A stretch of DNA of 64,000 nt from Onchocerca volvulus (lineage: Eukaryota; Nematoda; Chromadorea; Rhabditida; Onchocercidae), in NCBI GenBank assembly GCA_000499405.2, contig HG738144.1, forward strand, positions 62,001-126,000. Reading direction: 5' to 3'. The notes below the pieces were generated by a model. It saw only the letters and a program-made list of their open reading frames with translations, ran no database searches and was not told the origin of the DNA. Positions within the stretch are counted from its first letter, which is position 1. Each line of letters starts with the position of its first letter. Positions 1 through 14,580 of the stretch are shown here, piece after piece. The position numbers and the translations under genes are program-made.

Positions 1-3000
1 GTATTTAAAATAAAAAATGAAAAATAAAAATTTCATTACTGAAATTGAAATTTCCAAATAACTTTGTACCGTTATCATTATTATATCATATTATTATCTT
101 TCTGCTGGAATTATTGAAAACAACAAATCTGTTTAAATCTTTAAATATATCGATAAATTTAAATTTGCTTTTTTTGTTTTTAATTTCAAATTTTTTTCTC
201 AAAAAAAAACAAAAAACAAAATGAATGTGAATATTTACTAAAGAGAAAAAAATAGGAAAAGAAAATTTTGCATAAATTTATATTTTTAGTAAAAATAAAC
301 AATTAATTAAAAAGTAATTAACAATAATTAATTTGTAAAAACTTATTTGCTACTAATATTTATGCGTTAATAAAAATAAAATTTGATCAAATTTTAAATT
401 AATAAAAAAACAATTTGTTTTTCCATTTCCAATTTTTTTTCTCTTTTTTTTTTTAACTTTAGGAACTAAAAGCAGTTGTATAAATAATACATTTGGCAAG
501 AGAATGAATGAATATTTATGCTTTTTCCACAGTTATTTTCCTTGCCAAAAAAAAGAAAATTACGATTAAATTATCGAAAAAAATTTGCGAAAAAATATTA
601 AATTACGATTTTTTTCATAATCATTTATGATTTTTAGTAAAAGTTTGCGAAAAAATTTTATTTTTTCTGTAAAAAATAGCAAAATTTATCAATTAAATAA
701 ATGATTGATTTATAATATTGGCAAAAAAACAAAAAAATTCGGACTAATACATTTTGCCGGAATCAAAAATTATAATTTCTTTTTTTTTTCTTTCATTATA
801 AAAAAAAAATAAATGAAATGAAAAATGAAATTTGAAAATCAATTTTTTTCCAGAAAAAAAAGAAAAAATTTAGAACTGAAATAAAATTAACATTTTCTTT
901 TTTTTGTTATCTATATATTCAAAAAAAAAAATAAAATTAATTAAAAAAAAATTGCAAAGAGAAATGAATTTATCATTACCGAAAAAAAAAACTTAAAAAT
1001 TGATATACTCAAAAAAATTGATCGATTTTTATTTATCTGTTCCATCAATTTCTCATTTATTATACCGAAGAAAGAAAACTTAAAAGAAAATTGATACGTT
1101 GATAAAAATTTAAATAATTTTTTAATTTATCATTTCCTTTTTTTTTTTTTTTTTTAATTTTTACATCACTTTCATTTTTCTCATTCATTTAGCAAGCTGA
1201 TAAAAATGAACAATTGTTTAAATAAAATTTATGAAAAAAAAAATAGACCTAAAATCAGACTATTTAATTCATTTTTTTTTAAAAATTTATTCTGCTATCA
1301 TTACCAGTGATTAATTACTCAATTAAATTATTCAATTTACATTCAATTATTCAATTAAATGTATACAAAAATTAAATATTTTTCTTAGTTCGGTTTTTAT
1401 TTTAAATATTTAATTAAAATATTTGAAAATATTTAAAACAAATATTTTAATGGAAAAAATATTAAGGATATAGTTTTCGTGTCATATCGATTAGAATTGA
1501 AAATTACTTCATAAATTATTTCTCATTATTTACTAATTTAGAAGCTAATCGATTGAATATTTATCATCAAAAATTTGAAATTTAAAAAATCATTAATGAT
1601 TATCAGGAAGTTGAATTTAAAAAAGTAATTAATTAGTAAAAATTGAAATAAAGCAAAAAGTAAATGGTTTGAAATGAGAAAGCAAAAAATGAAATTTAAA
1701 TTAAAAATTAAAATAAATATATGCCGTGATAGTATCAATATTGTAACAATGTAATAATAAGTGTAAACAACAAAATTCAATGATAATAAATTAATTAAAA
1801 TTAATAAATTAAAAAATTGATAACAATGATTGATGACATAAAAATAAGAAAAATGATAATTTAAACTCGCAAAATCAATTTATCAATTGGACACTGTTAA
1901 TATAGCATTTAATTAATAAATTAATTTCCAAAAGCTTAATTAACATTTTTTTGGCGCAATTAACTTTTAAATGTTTATTTTTGAGAAGTGTCAGGCTTAT
2001 TCGAAAGTTTTGTTAAAAGTGATAAGATAAGACAAAATGGCAAATTAAAAATGAAATGAAATAATATCAAAAAATGATTGAAATGAAAAAAAAAAAGGAA
2101 AATGAAATAGAAAATAAGGCGAAAGTGAAAAATTAAATTTTTAAAATAAATCTAATCAATAATTATTTCAATTTTTAAAAATCATTTCAAATATAATTTT
2201 TGCTTTTTTTTTTTGAAGTTTATGTAAATATATAAAATAGATCATCAGTCGATATTTTCAGACATTTTTTTGAGACAAAATAATTTTGTTGAAATAAAAA
2301 TGGGAACAGAATTGAAATTTAAATACCAAGAAATTAAAAAAAAAAAAAAAACCGATTAAAAGCAAATAAATAAACAAATTTTTAGATTAAACCAGATTTA
2401 TTTAACTATCATTTTCGTTCTTCCTCTATTTCCTTTTCTATTAAGTATTTTATTATTCAAATAGTTGTAAAACTTTTTTTTAAATATTTTTTCTCCCTTT
2501 TTTTTTTAGATTTTTTCTTAAAGAATAAGTAATAAAAATAAAATAGGACAATTTTTGAAAAGAGAAAAAAAAAAGAAATAAAGAGAAAAATGATGAAAAA
2601 CTGGAAATGATCAAATTTTAATCAAATACTTGTTTGAAAATAAAATAATTCTGATTAACAATTAAGTTAAAAAATGAATAAATAAATAGGAAAACATTCT
2701 AATTAACAAATGAGCAAAAATAAAAACTTTCAAATTATCGCTTTTGATAAAATAATTGAGTAAAATATTTGAGTAAATATTCCAATTATCATTTTTTTTT
2801 AATTAGTTTATTTCTCCAACTTTGCATTTTTATTATTTTATCAGCAATGTGATTAGTTTCATGTTTGAAATTTTTTGAAAAATTTAAATACGATGAATAG
2901 AAATACTTATATTTAGCAAAGAAAAACTACCTGTTTTATTATGAAAATTTGCGAAACTTTGATTCAAATTTGCGATTCCAATTTACATACAATTACGTGC

Positions 3001-4130
3001 ATTAAGGTACTTTACGTGCTATTTTCTTCAAAACTTTATCACCTTTTTTAAAAAAAAAAAAATTCAAATTACTCGTAAATCTAGACTAATAAACAAAGCG
3101 ACATGGTCAATTTTTATACCATAAAATTTAATGAGAAAATATGAGAACGTGAGAGCAAAGAAAAATTTTTTTTTTCATAAAAATTTAAATAACATTTTTT
3201 TTTTTTACTAAAAAAATTCTATCAAATTAAAATTGTTCTCTATTTTACAAAATACTTTGTTCCATTTCTTCTCTATTCTGATCAAATTCACCATTTTCCT
3301 TAATATTAGACAAGTTGTATATAATTTATTTATAACGCAAAGATATAATAAAATTTTTCAACAAAAATTTAAATTTTTCTTATTTTTCTCAATTTTTAAA
3401 ATTATTTGAAAAATTTTAAAAATTAAAATTATTAATGTTACTAATTCGTAATATTCATAAAAGCTCATGCATGAATAAACATTGATTGAAATAGGATATT
3501 TAGATGAAATTTTATTGATTTTTAAAAATTCAATTATAGTTTGAAAGCTCATTGCAAGTCTTGTATGATATAAATAATTTGTTTTTGGATAAATTTTCGA
3601 TTATTTTGTCTAAAATTTAAATTTGATCAAAACTTTTCCATATTTAATTTGGTTTCCTATTTCTTTATTTTAAGTAGTAATTTGTGCAAAAATTTTTTCA
3701 AATATTCAAAAATCATATTTTCTATTTTTTTTTCACAATTTTATAAAAAATAATATTAATATAATTTTATCTATTTATCAGAAAATATGGCCAAAAATAC
3801 CGAATAAATCTAAAAATAAATAAATTATTAATAAACACCAAAAATTATTCTGGTAAAAAGTAATTTTTGTTTTTTTTTTTATTTCATACATTTAATGATT
3901 TTGATAAAATAATAATTTTAATTAATTAAAAAAAAAGAAAAAAAACAAAACTGCTAATAAATGATATTGATTAGATCCAATCAGTTTAGATCAAATTAAT
4001 AATTCTAATAGTTGAAAAGATAAATGAAAAGAAATGATTTTTTATTGATAATACTAAATAATTTAATTTCAATAATTATTATACTGTAATTAATAATTCT
4101 AATAATTTGGTAGAAGAAGGATATAAAAAA

Positions 4131-4951
4131 ATGATTTTGATAATAACTCCAACTCTAAAATAACGATTCCGATAATAACTTTAATTCTAAATAACGATTT
4201 TGATTATAACTCTAACTTTAAATAACGATTTTGATAATAACTTTAATTCTAAATAACGATTTTGATTATAACTCTAACTTGAAATAACGATTTTGATAAG
4301 AACTCTAACTCTAAATAACGATTTTGATTATAACTCTAACTCTAAATAAAGATTTTGATAATAACTCTAACTCTAAATAACTATTTTGATAAGAACTCTA
4401 ACTCTAAATAACGATTTTGATAATAACTCTAAATCCAAATAACGATTTTGATAATTTTGATAATAAATCTAACTCTAAATAACGATTTTGATAATAACTT
4501 TAATTCTAAATAACGATTTTGAAAATAACTCTAAATCCAAATAACGATTTTGATAATTTTGATAAGAACTCTAACTCTAAATAAAAATTTTGATAATAAC
4601 TCTAACTCTAAATAACGATTTTGATAAGAACTCTAACTCTAAATAACGATTTTGATAATAACTCTAACTCTAAATAACGATTTTGATAATAACTTTAATT
4701 CTAAATAACGATTTTGATAATACCTCCAAATCCAAATAACGATTTTGATAATTTTGATAAGAACTCTAACTCTAAATAACGATTTTGATAATAACTTTAA
4801 TTCTAAATAACGATTTTGATAATAACTCTAAATCCAAATAACGATTTTGATAATTTTGATAAGAACTCTAACTCCAAATACCGATTTTGATAAGAACCTC
4901 TAGCTCTAAATAACGATTTTGATAAGAACTCCAACTCTAAATAACGATTCT
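4131..4951. repeat. 31-bp AT-rich minisatellite
   Basis: About 25 head-to-tail copies of a roughly 31-base unit. Each has a TAACGATTTTGATAA core followed by TAACTCTAACTCTAAA. Variants include GATAAG for GATAAT, TTTAATTCT for CTCTAACTCT, and an extra GATAATTTT in some units. The array is degenerate at both ends. No open frame runs through it. Confidence 0.9.
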
Positions 4952-7900
4952 GTATAATTTTCGCAAATAATAATGCGAATGATAAATCGTAAATAATTAT
5001 TCTGATAAGTGATATCAGAAAATCATGAAACTAATGATAAGATGCAATTAATGATTCTAATGATGGAAGGGTGAAAATGTATATGATAATTGATATGATA
5101 TCAAAATTAAATGTGACAAGAAATGCGCAATTTTCACGCCGTAAATTTACATTTTTCATATCATTTTCACACAAATGAACAAATTTTATTGAGAATATTT
5201 GAAACTAAAAATTGAAATACGATACTAATATAAATTAATTAAATTAATTTCTTTTTATTTCTATTAATTAAATAATAATAATTTTCGATTCAATTTATTA
5301 TTATAAAATTTTTTTTTTTTTTTTAATCTTCAATATAATTGTTTGATAAATTTCGCAAAATTAGAAATATTATTCGTAAAAATTTTTAAAAAATTAGAAA
5401 AATCGCAGAATTTTATTTTGGTTTTTGTTTTATCAACAAAAAAAGTGAAAATGTCATATAATTAATTAAGTTGCTTAGGTAATTAAGTAGTAAAATCGAT
5501 TCAGTTTATCATTATCAAGTTTTTTTTTTGTTTTTTTGTTTTTACAAAAATAGAAAATTTACGATATTTTTGATAATATTTCATCATTAAAAATAATGAA
5601 AGTACAATACAATCAATTAAACAGTACATTTTTTAATGATTTATTTTAAACTAATAAATATTTCAAAAATTTATTGTAAAAAAAAAAAATTGGCAAATAT
5701 TTTGAAAATTTTCAAAATGAATAATACTATTTTTCAAAAAATATCAAAAAATTCTTGGAACAAAAATTTCTTTTTTTTAAAAACTTCAAAAGTTTCTAAA
5801 TTGGTATATTCTTATTTCAAAAAATTCTTAGACTGATAAATATTTAAAAAAAAAAAAAAAATTTAAATTGATAAATATTTCAGAAAAAAAATGGAGGGAA
5901 AATTTTGAAATATTGATTGAAAAATTTGTTTTTCCTTTTTATATATAAATAAAGAAATATAAATTTATATATTGGCATATTTCTCGACGAAATTGAATAA
6001 TTTTACTTGACATTTTTATAGTTCTATCATTGGAAATTCCTATTGAAGGTGAACGATCAGTTGACGTGATAAATCAAAATATTTGAAATGATAATACTGA
6101 TTAAAAAGGAAATGAATAAATCATTGATGACAAATTTCGATGAAACATAAAGAGTAGCAAAATTTAAAATCAAATCAATCAAATGTTAGGAAAAAAAAAT
6201 TTACAAAATAATCGCAAAACTACAAAAATTTCTTTCGTCAAATTAATCACAGTAATAAAATGTTTAGAAAAAAAAAAATCTCTAAAAAATTAAAATAATT
6301 AAGTTTTTAAAATTATAAATTACAATAAAAATTTTTTTAAGCTCTTTTTTTTTTTGGAAAATTCTTTTTTATATGAAATCAAATTTTTGTTAAATGTGTT
6401 AGGGAAAATTTAAAAAATATGCTAGAATTAAAATTAGTAATTTGATATTTAATTTTATGCCAAATTTTATGTTATAAAGTTTTAACAAAAAAAAAAAATC
6501 CATAATTTTAATTCATAATCGTTTTAATTTTTTATTATACAAGAATTTTAATAAAATATAATAATTTTCATTTTATATAAAATTACTTTTAATTTGTTAC
6601 AGTAAAGGAGAAAAATTATGATTATTAGATTAATATTATATCAAAAATTTTCATGAAAATAAATTTAGTAATTAAGTTTACAAATTAAATGAAAATTGAA
6701 AAGAAAAAACTGAAATTAATAGATTGGCACTTGATATTGTAACAAATTTTATGAAATATAATATTTTGAAAAAAAAATCCATAATTTTGATTTTAGATTA
6801 TTTCCTACCAAGAAAAATTACATAATTTACTTGATATACGAATAAAAAGTATTAAATTTAGTTAATTTTTAGACCAATTCTGACATAATTACTCAATAAA
6901 TTTTACTAGTCAAAGTTAGAAATTTGATTTAAAGGCTAGCTAAAAAACTATTCTTTATAGAAGTATTCGAATTCAAATTATTCCTATTCAAATTATTCTT
7001 CGTAGACGAAGTAATTGATAATACTCTGATAGTGCTATCAATAATGATATAATTATATTTATATCAATCGCTTTTTTTTTTAACTTTAATATGTGATAAC
7101 GATTGATTGAAATTTTATCATTTCAACTAATTAATTAAAAATTAATTAATTAAAAATCGGATATTTTTTTTGTTTACTAATATTTTTCAGTTCAACTTAA
7201 CACTTATCAATAAGATTATCAACAATGTTAAGATTTAATAAATAATATTTTTTAAAATAATATTAATTAATTTCAAATAAAGTATTACCTTTTATCAAAA
7301 AAGTTATTTTCCAGGGAAAAAAATCCTATTTTTTAAAAAAAATTCTTCAAAGAACGGGTGAAAAAAAAACTTATCATTAAAATTCAACTTTTATCACCTT
7401 TGAGAAATCTAATAGCTTTTTTTTTATTCCCTTTTTTATTTTTTTTCTCATCTTTTATTTGTCTTTCTTCAAAATTTTTGATCTAAAAAACGATCATTTA
7501 AAATTTCTTCTAATTTTTTCTTATTTTAAAAAACAAATTTCCAAAATTTCCTCTTGTCATATGAAAATATATTTTAAATTCAATTAAAAGATAAAAATTC
7601 ACAAAATTTTAAAAAATAATTAAATAATCAAAAATGATAAATGAATGAATTTGAATAATCTTTTCGAGGATATTTCAAGTACTTTTTCTTCTTCTTTTTT
7701 TTCAAAAGATAAATTTTTATGAAAATTAAACGAAATTTTGAAAAAGAATTATCAAAAAGAATTATCGAAAAGTACTTTGGTGAAAAAATTCAAATTATGA
7801 GAATATAATACTTGAAAATTTTGAAGATTTTTTTGATTTCAAAATATTTTTCCTCAATATTTCACTTCAATTTTTTTCATTAAATAAAAAAAAAAATTTA

Positions 7901-10154
7901 TGAAAAAAAAAATTTTCAAAAAAAAAATAATAATAATTAATAACTTTTTAAACATTCCGTTTTTTTTTCTAATTTAAATGTGAAATTTTTTCAATTTTGT
8001 TTTTTTTTTCAAATTTTAATTCTAATGTTACTAAAAAATTAGTTGTTAGCATCTTTTTTGTGGAAAGATAACAAAATTGATTAATTTTATTCGTTTAATC
8101 AATTTATCAAATCATTCATTAGTTTTTTTTTTTTTCGAGCAAATAGAATTAAAACAAGCAAAATTTCAATTCAATTTCGTTTTTGTTTTTTAAATTTTGA
8201 AATATTTTCACTTAAAATTAAGATATTTATAAAATGAAATTAAAAAAAAAGTTTTTATAAAAGACTAATCTAATTTTCAAATAAATTTCAAATATTAGCA
8301 AATGAAAATTTGAATTCTGCAATTGATTAAATTATCATTTTCTTTTGCAAATCCAATTTTCTAATAATAAATCAATAATAAAAATGAAAAAAAAAACGAT
8401 CAAACGGTAAATTTATTTTATTTCAGACAAATATTTTCATTCAAATTTAGAAAACTTATAAAATCAAAAAAAAAAAAATTATTTTATCAAAGACTAAACA
8501 ACTAGTTTTGTTTTTTGTTTTTTTTTCCTTTTTCTTTTTTCAATGTTTCAAATGCTTGATTTTTAAATTCCATTTCAAAAATGATTATTTCGACATAATT
8601 TTTTTCTTTTTTTTGCATTAAAAATATACTTTAATTATATTCAAATCTTGCAATTTTTGATATTTTTGCAAAAAATTATTATGAAAACAAATTTGAAAAA
8701 AATATAATTTAATTATATTCAAATTTTGCTTTTTTTTCTCATTTCTACGACTAATTATTATAAGAAATAAATTAGGAAAACGTGACTAATTAAGTATTTT
8801 TTTCAGCAAAATATTCTTTCTACGATTTTTTTACTTTTTCATTATAATATTAATTTTAACTCTTTTTTTCTCATTTTTTAAATAATATTGAAAGCTTAAG
8901 ATTAAGAAGAAAAAAAAAAAAAAAAAGAAAAAAAAGAAAATCTCTTAAATCTTTTGCCGCGCGAAATTTCAAATTTAATAAAAAAACGAAGAAAAAAGCT
9001 TGAAAAATATATTTTTTCCTGGAAAATTAATTGTTAAATTTGTATATAACTATGAGAAGAAAGAATGAAATTTAAATTTACAATTGCGGAAAAAAAAATT
9101 TCGAAATTATTCAAGATTAAAGCGAAAAAAAAAAGATGAAGAATGAAAAAAAAAAGATATCAAAAAGCCAAAAATGTAATTTATTTTTTCAAGGCAACAT
9201 TTGACAAAAAAAAAAGAATTACTGAATTATTCACTTCAATTTTTTTTTTTTTTTTTTTTTTTTTGTTGAAATCAACAATTTAAAAAAAAAATGATTTTTT
9301 TTTTTTTTGAATGACAAACCTGATTGATCATAAAATGATGATCGCTTGGAATTATTCGCAAAAAAAAAAAAAAAAAAAAAAGGATTGTTCAAATTATTTC
9401 ATTGTAAAATACGATTTGAAATCGCGGTAAACGATTTAACATTTATTTCCTTCCTTTCTAGAATTTGTTGACGATAAACTTTTGACAAATTTTAAAGATT
9501 TAAATAATTTTTGAATATTATGTTGGAAAAAAAATGATGTAAAAAGATGAAAAAAAATTGGAAAATAAAATAAAAATTATTAGATTATATTATATTTTCA
9601 AAATATTTTTTATATTTATAAATTGATTTATTTATGTTTAACTTATTATAATTTATATTTTACGGTTGTAATATATTTTATATTTATAATTATTTATATT
9701 ATTTAATATTATTTATTCAAGTTTTGTGAAAAATTCAACAAATTTCTTTTTTTTAAGTTCGATTTTATTTCAATTTCAGTAAATGTATTTATTTTAGATC
9801 AAAGATTATCATTTCTTTATGCATTTTTATGATTTCATTCCAAAAAAAAAAAAAAAAAACTCGTAAAAATCATAATTTTAGTTGAAAAAGAAAGAGAAAA
9901 AAAGATAAATTTCCTGTGAATAACAGAATAAAATATTGGTAATTGAAGAATTAATAATCTGTATATATCAATAAAATATAATTATTAAAAAATACGATTC
10001 TGAGAAAAAAATCACAAAAAAACAAAATATTTCGTCAAAAAATCAATAATTTACATTTTAAATTATGCAATAATTATAAATATTGTATACGAAGGATCGG
10101 AATTAATATTGTATTTCATTTTAAATATTTATACTATTCAAATATGTCATTTCA

Positions 10155-10400
10155 TTAAACTAAAAATTAGATAATAATTAATTAAAATTAGTAAATTACA
10201 TATTTATATTATGCCAATAGCTAAAAATTAGCTGATAATTAATTACAAATAGTAAATCACAAATTTATGTTAAAAATTTACTAATAATTAATTAAAGTTA
10301 ATAACTTACGTATTCGTGCCATATCAATGTATAATTTCATTAAATTACAAATTTATTAGTAATTAATTAAAATTAGTAATTTACATATTTTTATGTTAAT
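10155..10400. repeat. Degenerate direct repeats
   Basis: Four loosely conserved copies of a segment containing TAATAATTAATTAAA-like text followed by AGTAAATTACATATTTAT-like text, spaced about 50-80 bases apart. In such AT-rich DNA part of the similarity may be chance, so the boundaries are approximate. Confidence 0.45.
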
Positions 10401-13400
10401 CAAATGTTGCAATTGAATTAATACAAAAATCAACTAAAAAGGAATTAAAAATTAATTAAAATTACTAAATTAGCTTGAAACCGTTTAAATTAGCAAAAAA
10501 TTAATTATAATTTTATCAAAAATAGAATTTACATATCCAGAAAGATTTAGTAAGATAAAAGTAGTTTTGGATGAGATCTGATGATTTGAACTAACCTTTT
10601 TTAAAATATATTCATTCGGATCAAATTTGTTAAATGTAAAAAATTAGTTTGATAAATCACTGATAAAATTCGTGGATGTAAATGACGTAAAATGATTTAT
10701 CAAACACTTATCACTGATATCATAAATCATAGAAATGAAAAAAATTAAATTTTATTTGATCAAATTTTTCATTTTTCACGTTTTTACGTTTTATTTTACA
10801 TTTGAAGGAGCAATTTGAAAAAAAATAAAAAACAAAACAGAAAGATAATTTATACTTTTTAAAGGTACTTTGAAAAAAATTGGAAAAAATAATTTTGATA
10901 TTGAATTTTACATAAATATACGTTAATAACTTTATTTTTCATTTTATAAATTCATTTTTTTCTTTTTTTGGGGAGGAAATTTTTAATTTTATACAAAAAT
11001 ATGTTTTTTTTTTTAAAAAAAGGCGAAAAAATTAATATCGTAAAATTAATGTGAGAAAAAATATTTATGAAATAATTTGAATAAATATCAAAAAAAAAAT
11101 TTCTTTAAATTTTTTTTTTTAAATTTTATCTTCAAGTTTTATCACGTGTCAAATTAAAAGTTTTTTAATTGTATTTCAACTGTTGCTAAAAAATTGGAAA
11201 TGAAAAAATTGTTTAATTTTAAAGCGATGATTTAAATAAATTTAGTAAAAAAAACTTTCTTTTAAACGTAAATGAACTTAAACTTCAAGTTTTTTGATTT
11301 TCTTTTAATTTTTAATAATTTTTTCAAACTTCTTTTTTAAAAATATAATCGAAAAATAATTAAAAATTAGTTTAATTCAGTAAATTATTAGTTATATTAA
11401 GGGAGAAATGTGACAGATAAAAAGACGGAAAAGATTGTAAAATTGATGAATATATTTTTGAAAATTTTTTTTTTTTTGATCGAAATACTGAATAACATGA
11501 GTACATTTTTTCAGATATACTTGACAACAACCACTTATCACTATTCGAAATTTCTCTTCGCTTTCTTTTTTTTTTTTTTTTAATTAATTTCACTTTTTGA
11601 TATGAAATCTAATGTTTTAGAAAAAACAATTCTACAAAATCAAGTTTTCGTCAACTTGATTGATATTTTTGATTTTAAAAAAAATAAACTTTTTTCGTCG
11701 ATGAAAAAAATTATTAAAACAAAACTAATTCAACTTATACGGTAAAACCTTATAGATTTTTTTAGCAAATAGATTGTAAGGAATCTTTAGCTGATATTTT
11801 TGATATAAAAAAAACTTTTTATCAGTTTTTATTCTTATTTTTTCCTTTTTCCATATTTTTTCAATCTTTCGATCTACGAACGATTAACAAATTGAGAAAG
11901 AAAAAATTTAAATTTTTTTTAAAATTTCTTCAAAATCACATACTACATAAAACATCGTTGGACGAAAAAAAAGTACTTTGAAAAAAGGAAATTGGAATTA
12001 AATTTTTAAATTTAAATGAATAAAAATAAAAGACTAAAAATAAATAAAAAGTAATTATCGTAGAAATGTTTTATCTTTTTTAAAAATTTTCTTCCAAATA
12101 CAATTATTATCACTAATTATCAACATGAATTTAGTAATTCTAAATTTTTTCAAAAATCCGAAAAATATTTACATGTTTAATATATCATTTTGAAAATTGT
12201 TAACATCTATTATTTTTATTGCCAAATTTAATCAATGCTTAAATTTTTTTTAAATTTATATTCTAATTTTTTGAAATCATTGAATTATTTCATTTCATTA
12301 CAATAATTAATGATAAGTGATAATTACTATCATAAGTGATAAAATTTGATATCATTGCCTTGCCAATACTAGATAGATATTTCGATAATATCTGATTTTA
12401 TACAAAATTTTTACATATTCAAAATTCGAAATCATATATTTTCAAAAAAATATTTTCCTAAAATTAAGTAAAAAAATTTTATTTTGCTCTAAATATTCAT
12501 GCTAAATTGATCGATTGTTTTGCTATAAGTAATATATTTCTTTAATAATTAATAAAATTATCTAATATCTTTTAACAGTGATAAAATTTTCAAACTGATA
12601 ATTATCTAAGGAAAATTCAAATTTATTAATTAAATAATTATCATTCGGACTAATTTGAAAAAATATTCAGGCGATATAAATATATGTCAATATGAATTTA
12701 AAATTCGAATTCAATAACTGAATTAGTCATTATTCTTCCAATTATTAATAGATAATTATTATTAAATAATAATTAAAAATAACTTTATCAACACAAAAAA
12801 ATGCGGCCTGTTAAATTACCTAATAAAGGATTTATCTGAAAATATCAACACTTTGAAAGTCCTAAAATATATTCGAATTCGAAATTCAGTATTTTATTGA
12901 AATTAATTTGATAAGTTATTTTATCATGCTCATTATATCATCTGATAATAATAATACAACCTAATTAACATGTTTTGATAATAATATTACCGAATAATTC
13001 GAGATATTCGAATAGAATTATTTGATAATTTCGTTAAAAAATTCAATTATTCTATTTCATTTATTCGTATATTACATGATTAATCATTAAAATTCTCCTA
13101 CCTTAATTACTTTAACCTTAACTAACAAATACTTTTTTTTCTTCTTTCACTTATAAATAATAACAAATAGTAAAAATGAATAGCATATTGGAAATGAAAA
13201 AAAAAAAGGCGAACATCATAAAAGAAATTAAATTTCATGTTAAAATATTTAATTAATTAGATTCATGTAATCTTTCAATTTAAATTTTTCATGATATTTT
13301 TTACGTAAAATAATCGAATTTAAGTAAAAAGTAAGAAGCAAGAAAAATAAGAATTGAAAATATTACAATTTGTAAACTTTTTCTGATCAATGCAATGTTC

Positions 13401-14333
13401 AATAATTTGTGTAATTTTAATTTTGAAAAAAAATAAAAGTTTTCCTGAAAAAAATTATTAAATTTTTTTGCATAATAACAAAGGACAAATGAAATTTTGT
13501 TCAAATAAAATGAAAAAAAGCCAAAATTTTATTTGAATTCGATAAATTCACATTAAAATTATATGGTAGTATATATCGAATACAAGGGTTAAACAAAATT
13601 CATGTCCTTGAATAAAAAGGTATAAAAATTTTTGTAAAATTTCTTTTTTGTTATTGAAAAATTAAAAAAATGGAATTTAAAAAATTCTTTATCATTGAAA
13701 ATTTAAAAAAAAAAAACTACAATTGAAAAAAAAAACTTAAAAAAGAAAACAAAAAAGTAACAAAAACTGAAAAATATTTTTAAAAAAAGAATTTATGAAA
13801 AAAATCATTGTGCATCGTTTGATGATCAAATTTAATTTAGGTTTTTTAATTTTTTTAATTTCTTTTTTTTTTAATTTTAAACAATGAATGCAAAAGTTTT
13901 TGATAAAATCGAAAATTTTTTTCTTTTTGCTTTTTTTTTTAATTTTGGAATATTTTTTGAAAATTTTAATCAAAAAATATACTAGTTTTGAAGACTTACT
14001 TTTAAAAAAAAGTATTTCGGAAGAAAAAAAAAAAAGAAAAAAACAATCTTTTCTTTTTTTAAATTTTTTCGAAACAACCTAATTTTTCCTGAAAATCGGA
14101 AGAAAAATAATCTTATCTTCTTTTCTTTCATCTTATTTTTTCTTTTTTTCGGTTTTTTTTCGATTTCAATAATACTGTCATTTTTTTTTTAGCACAAAAT
14201 TTTTTTTTTTTTTTTTTGGAAACGATAACTCTGCAAAATTATAAAATTATACAATTTAATTCGAAAAAAAAAATGAATTCCTCAATTTTGGGAATTTTTT
14301 CGGCATAATAAATTTGAAATATCGAATTACTAA

Positions 14334-14580
14334 AATTCAAGAATCCAAAAAGATATATGCAATTGTTGGATTTGCTACAAAATTACATCATATAATTTCA
14401 GAATCTTAACGTAAACTTCTGATAATAGAAATTAGAAATTGAAATTAAAAATAATTTATTAACTGTACAATCGACAATTCAAGAATTCGAGAAAATATTC
14501 AAGTGTTGAATTTTTTTTTGCAGAATTATATATTATGATTCTCGAATCTTTCACGTAAACTTATGCTAAAACAAATTAGA
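14334..14580. repeat. Degenerate 140-bp direct repeat pair
   Basis: Two copies offset by about 140 bases. Each starts AATTCAAGAATyC and later carries GAATCTT(T)CACGTAAACTT or GAATCTTAACGTAAACTT, then an AAATTAGAAAT block. Further decayed copies of a shorter ATyTTAGrTyA-type motif continue to about 15060. It looks like an old tandem array. Confidence 0.5.
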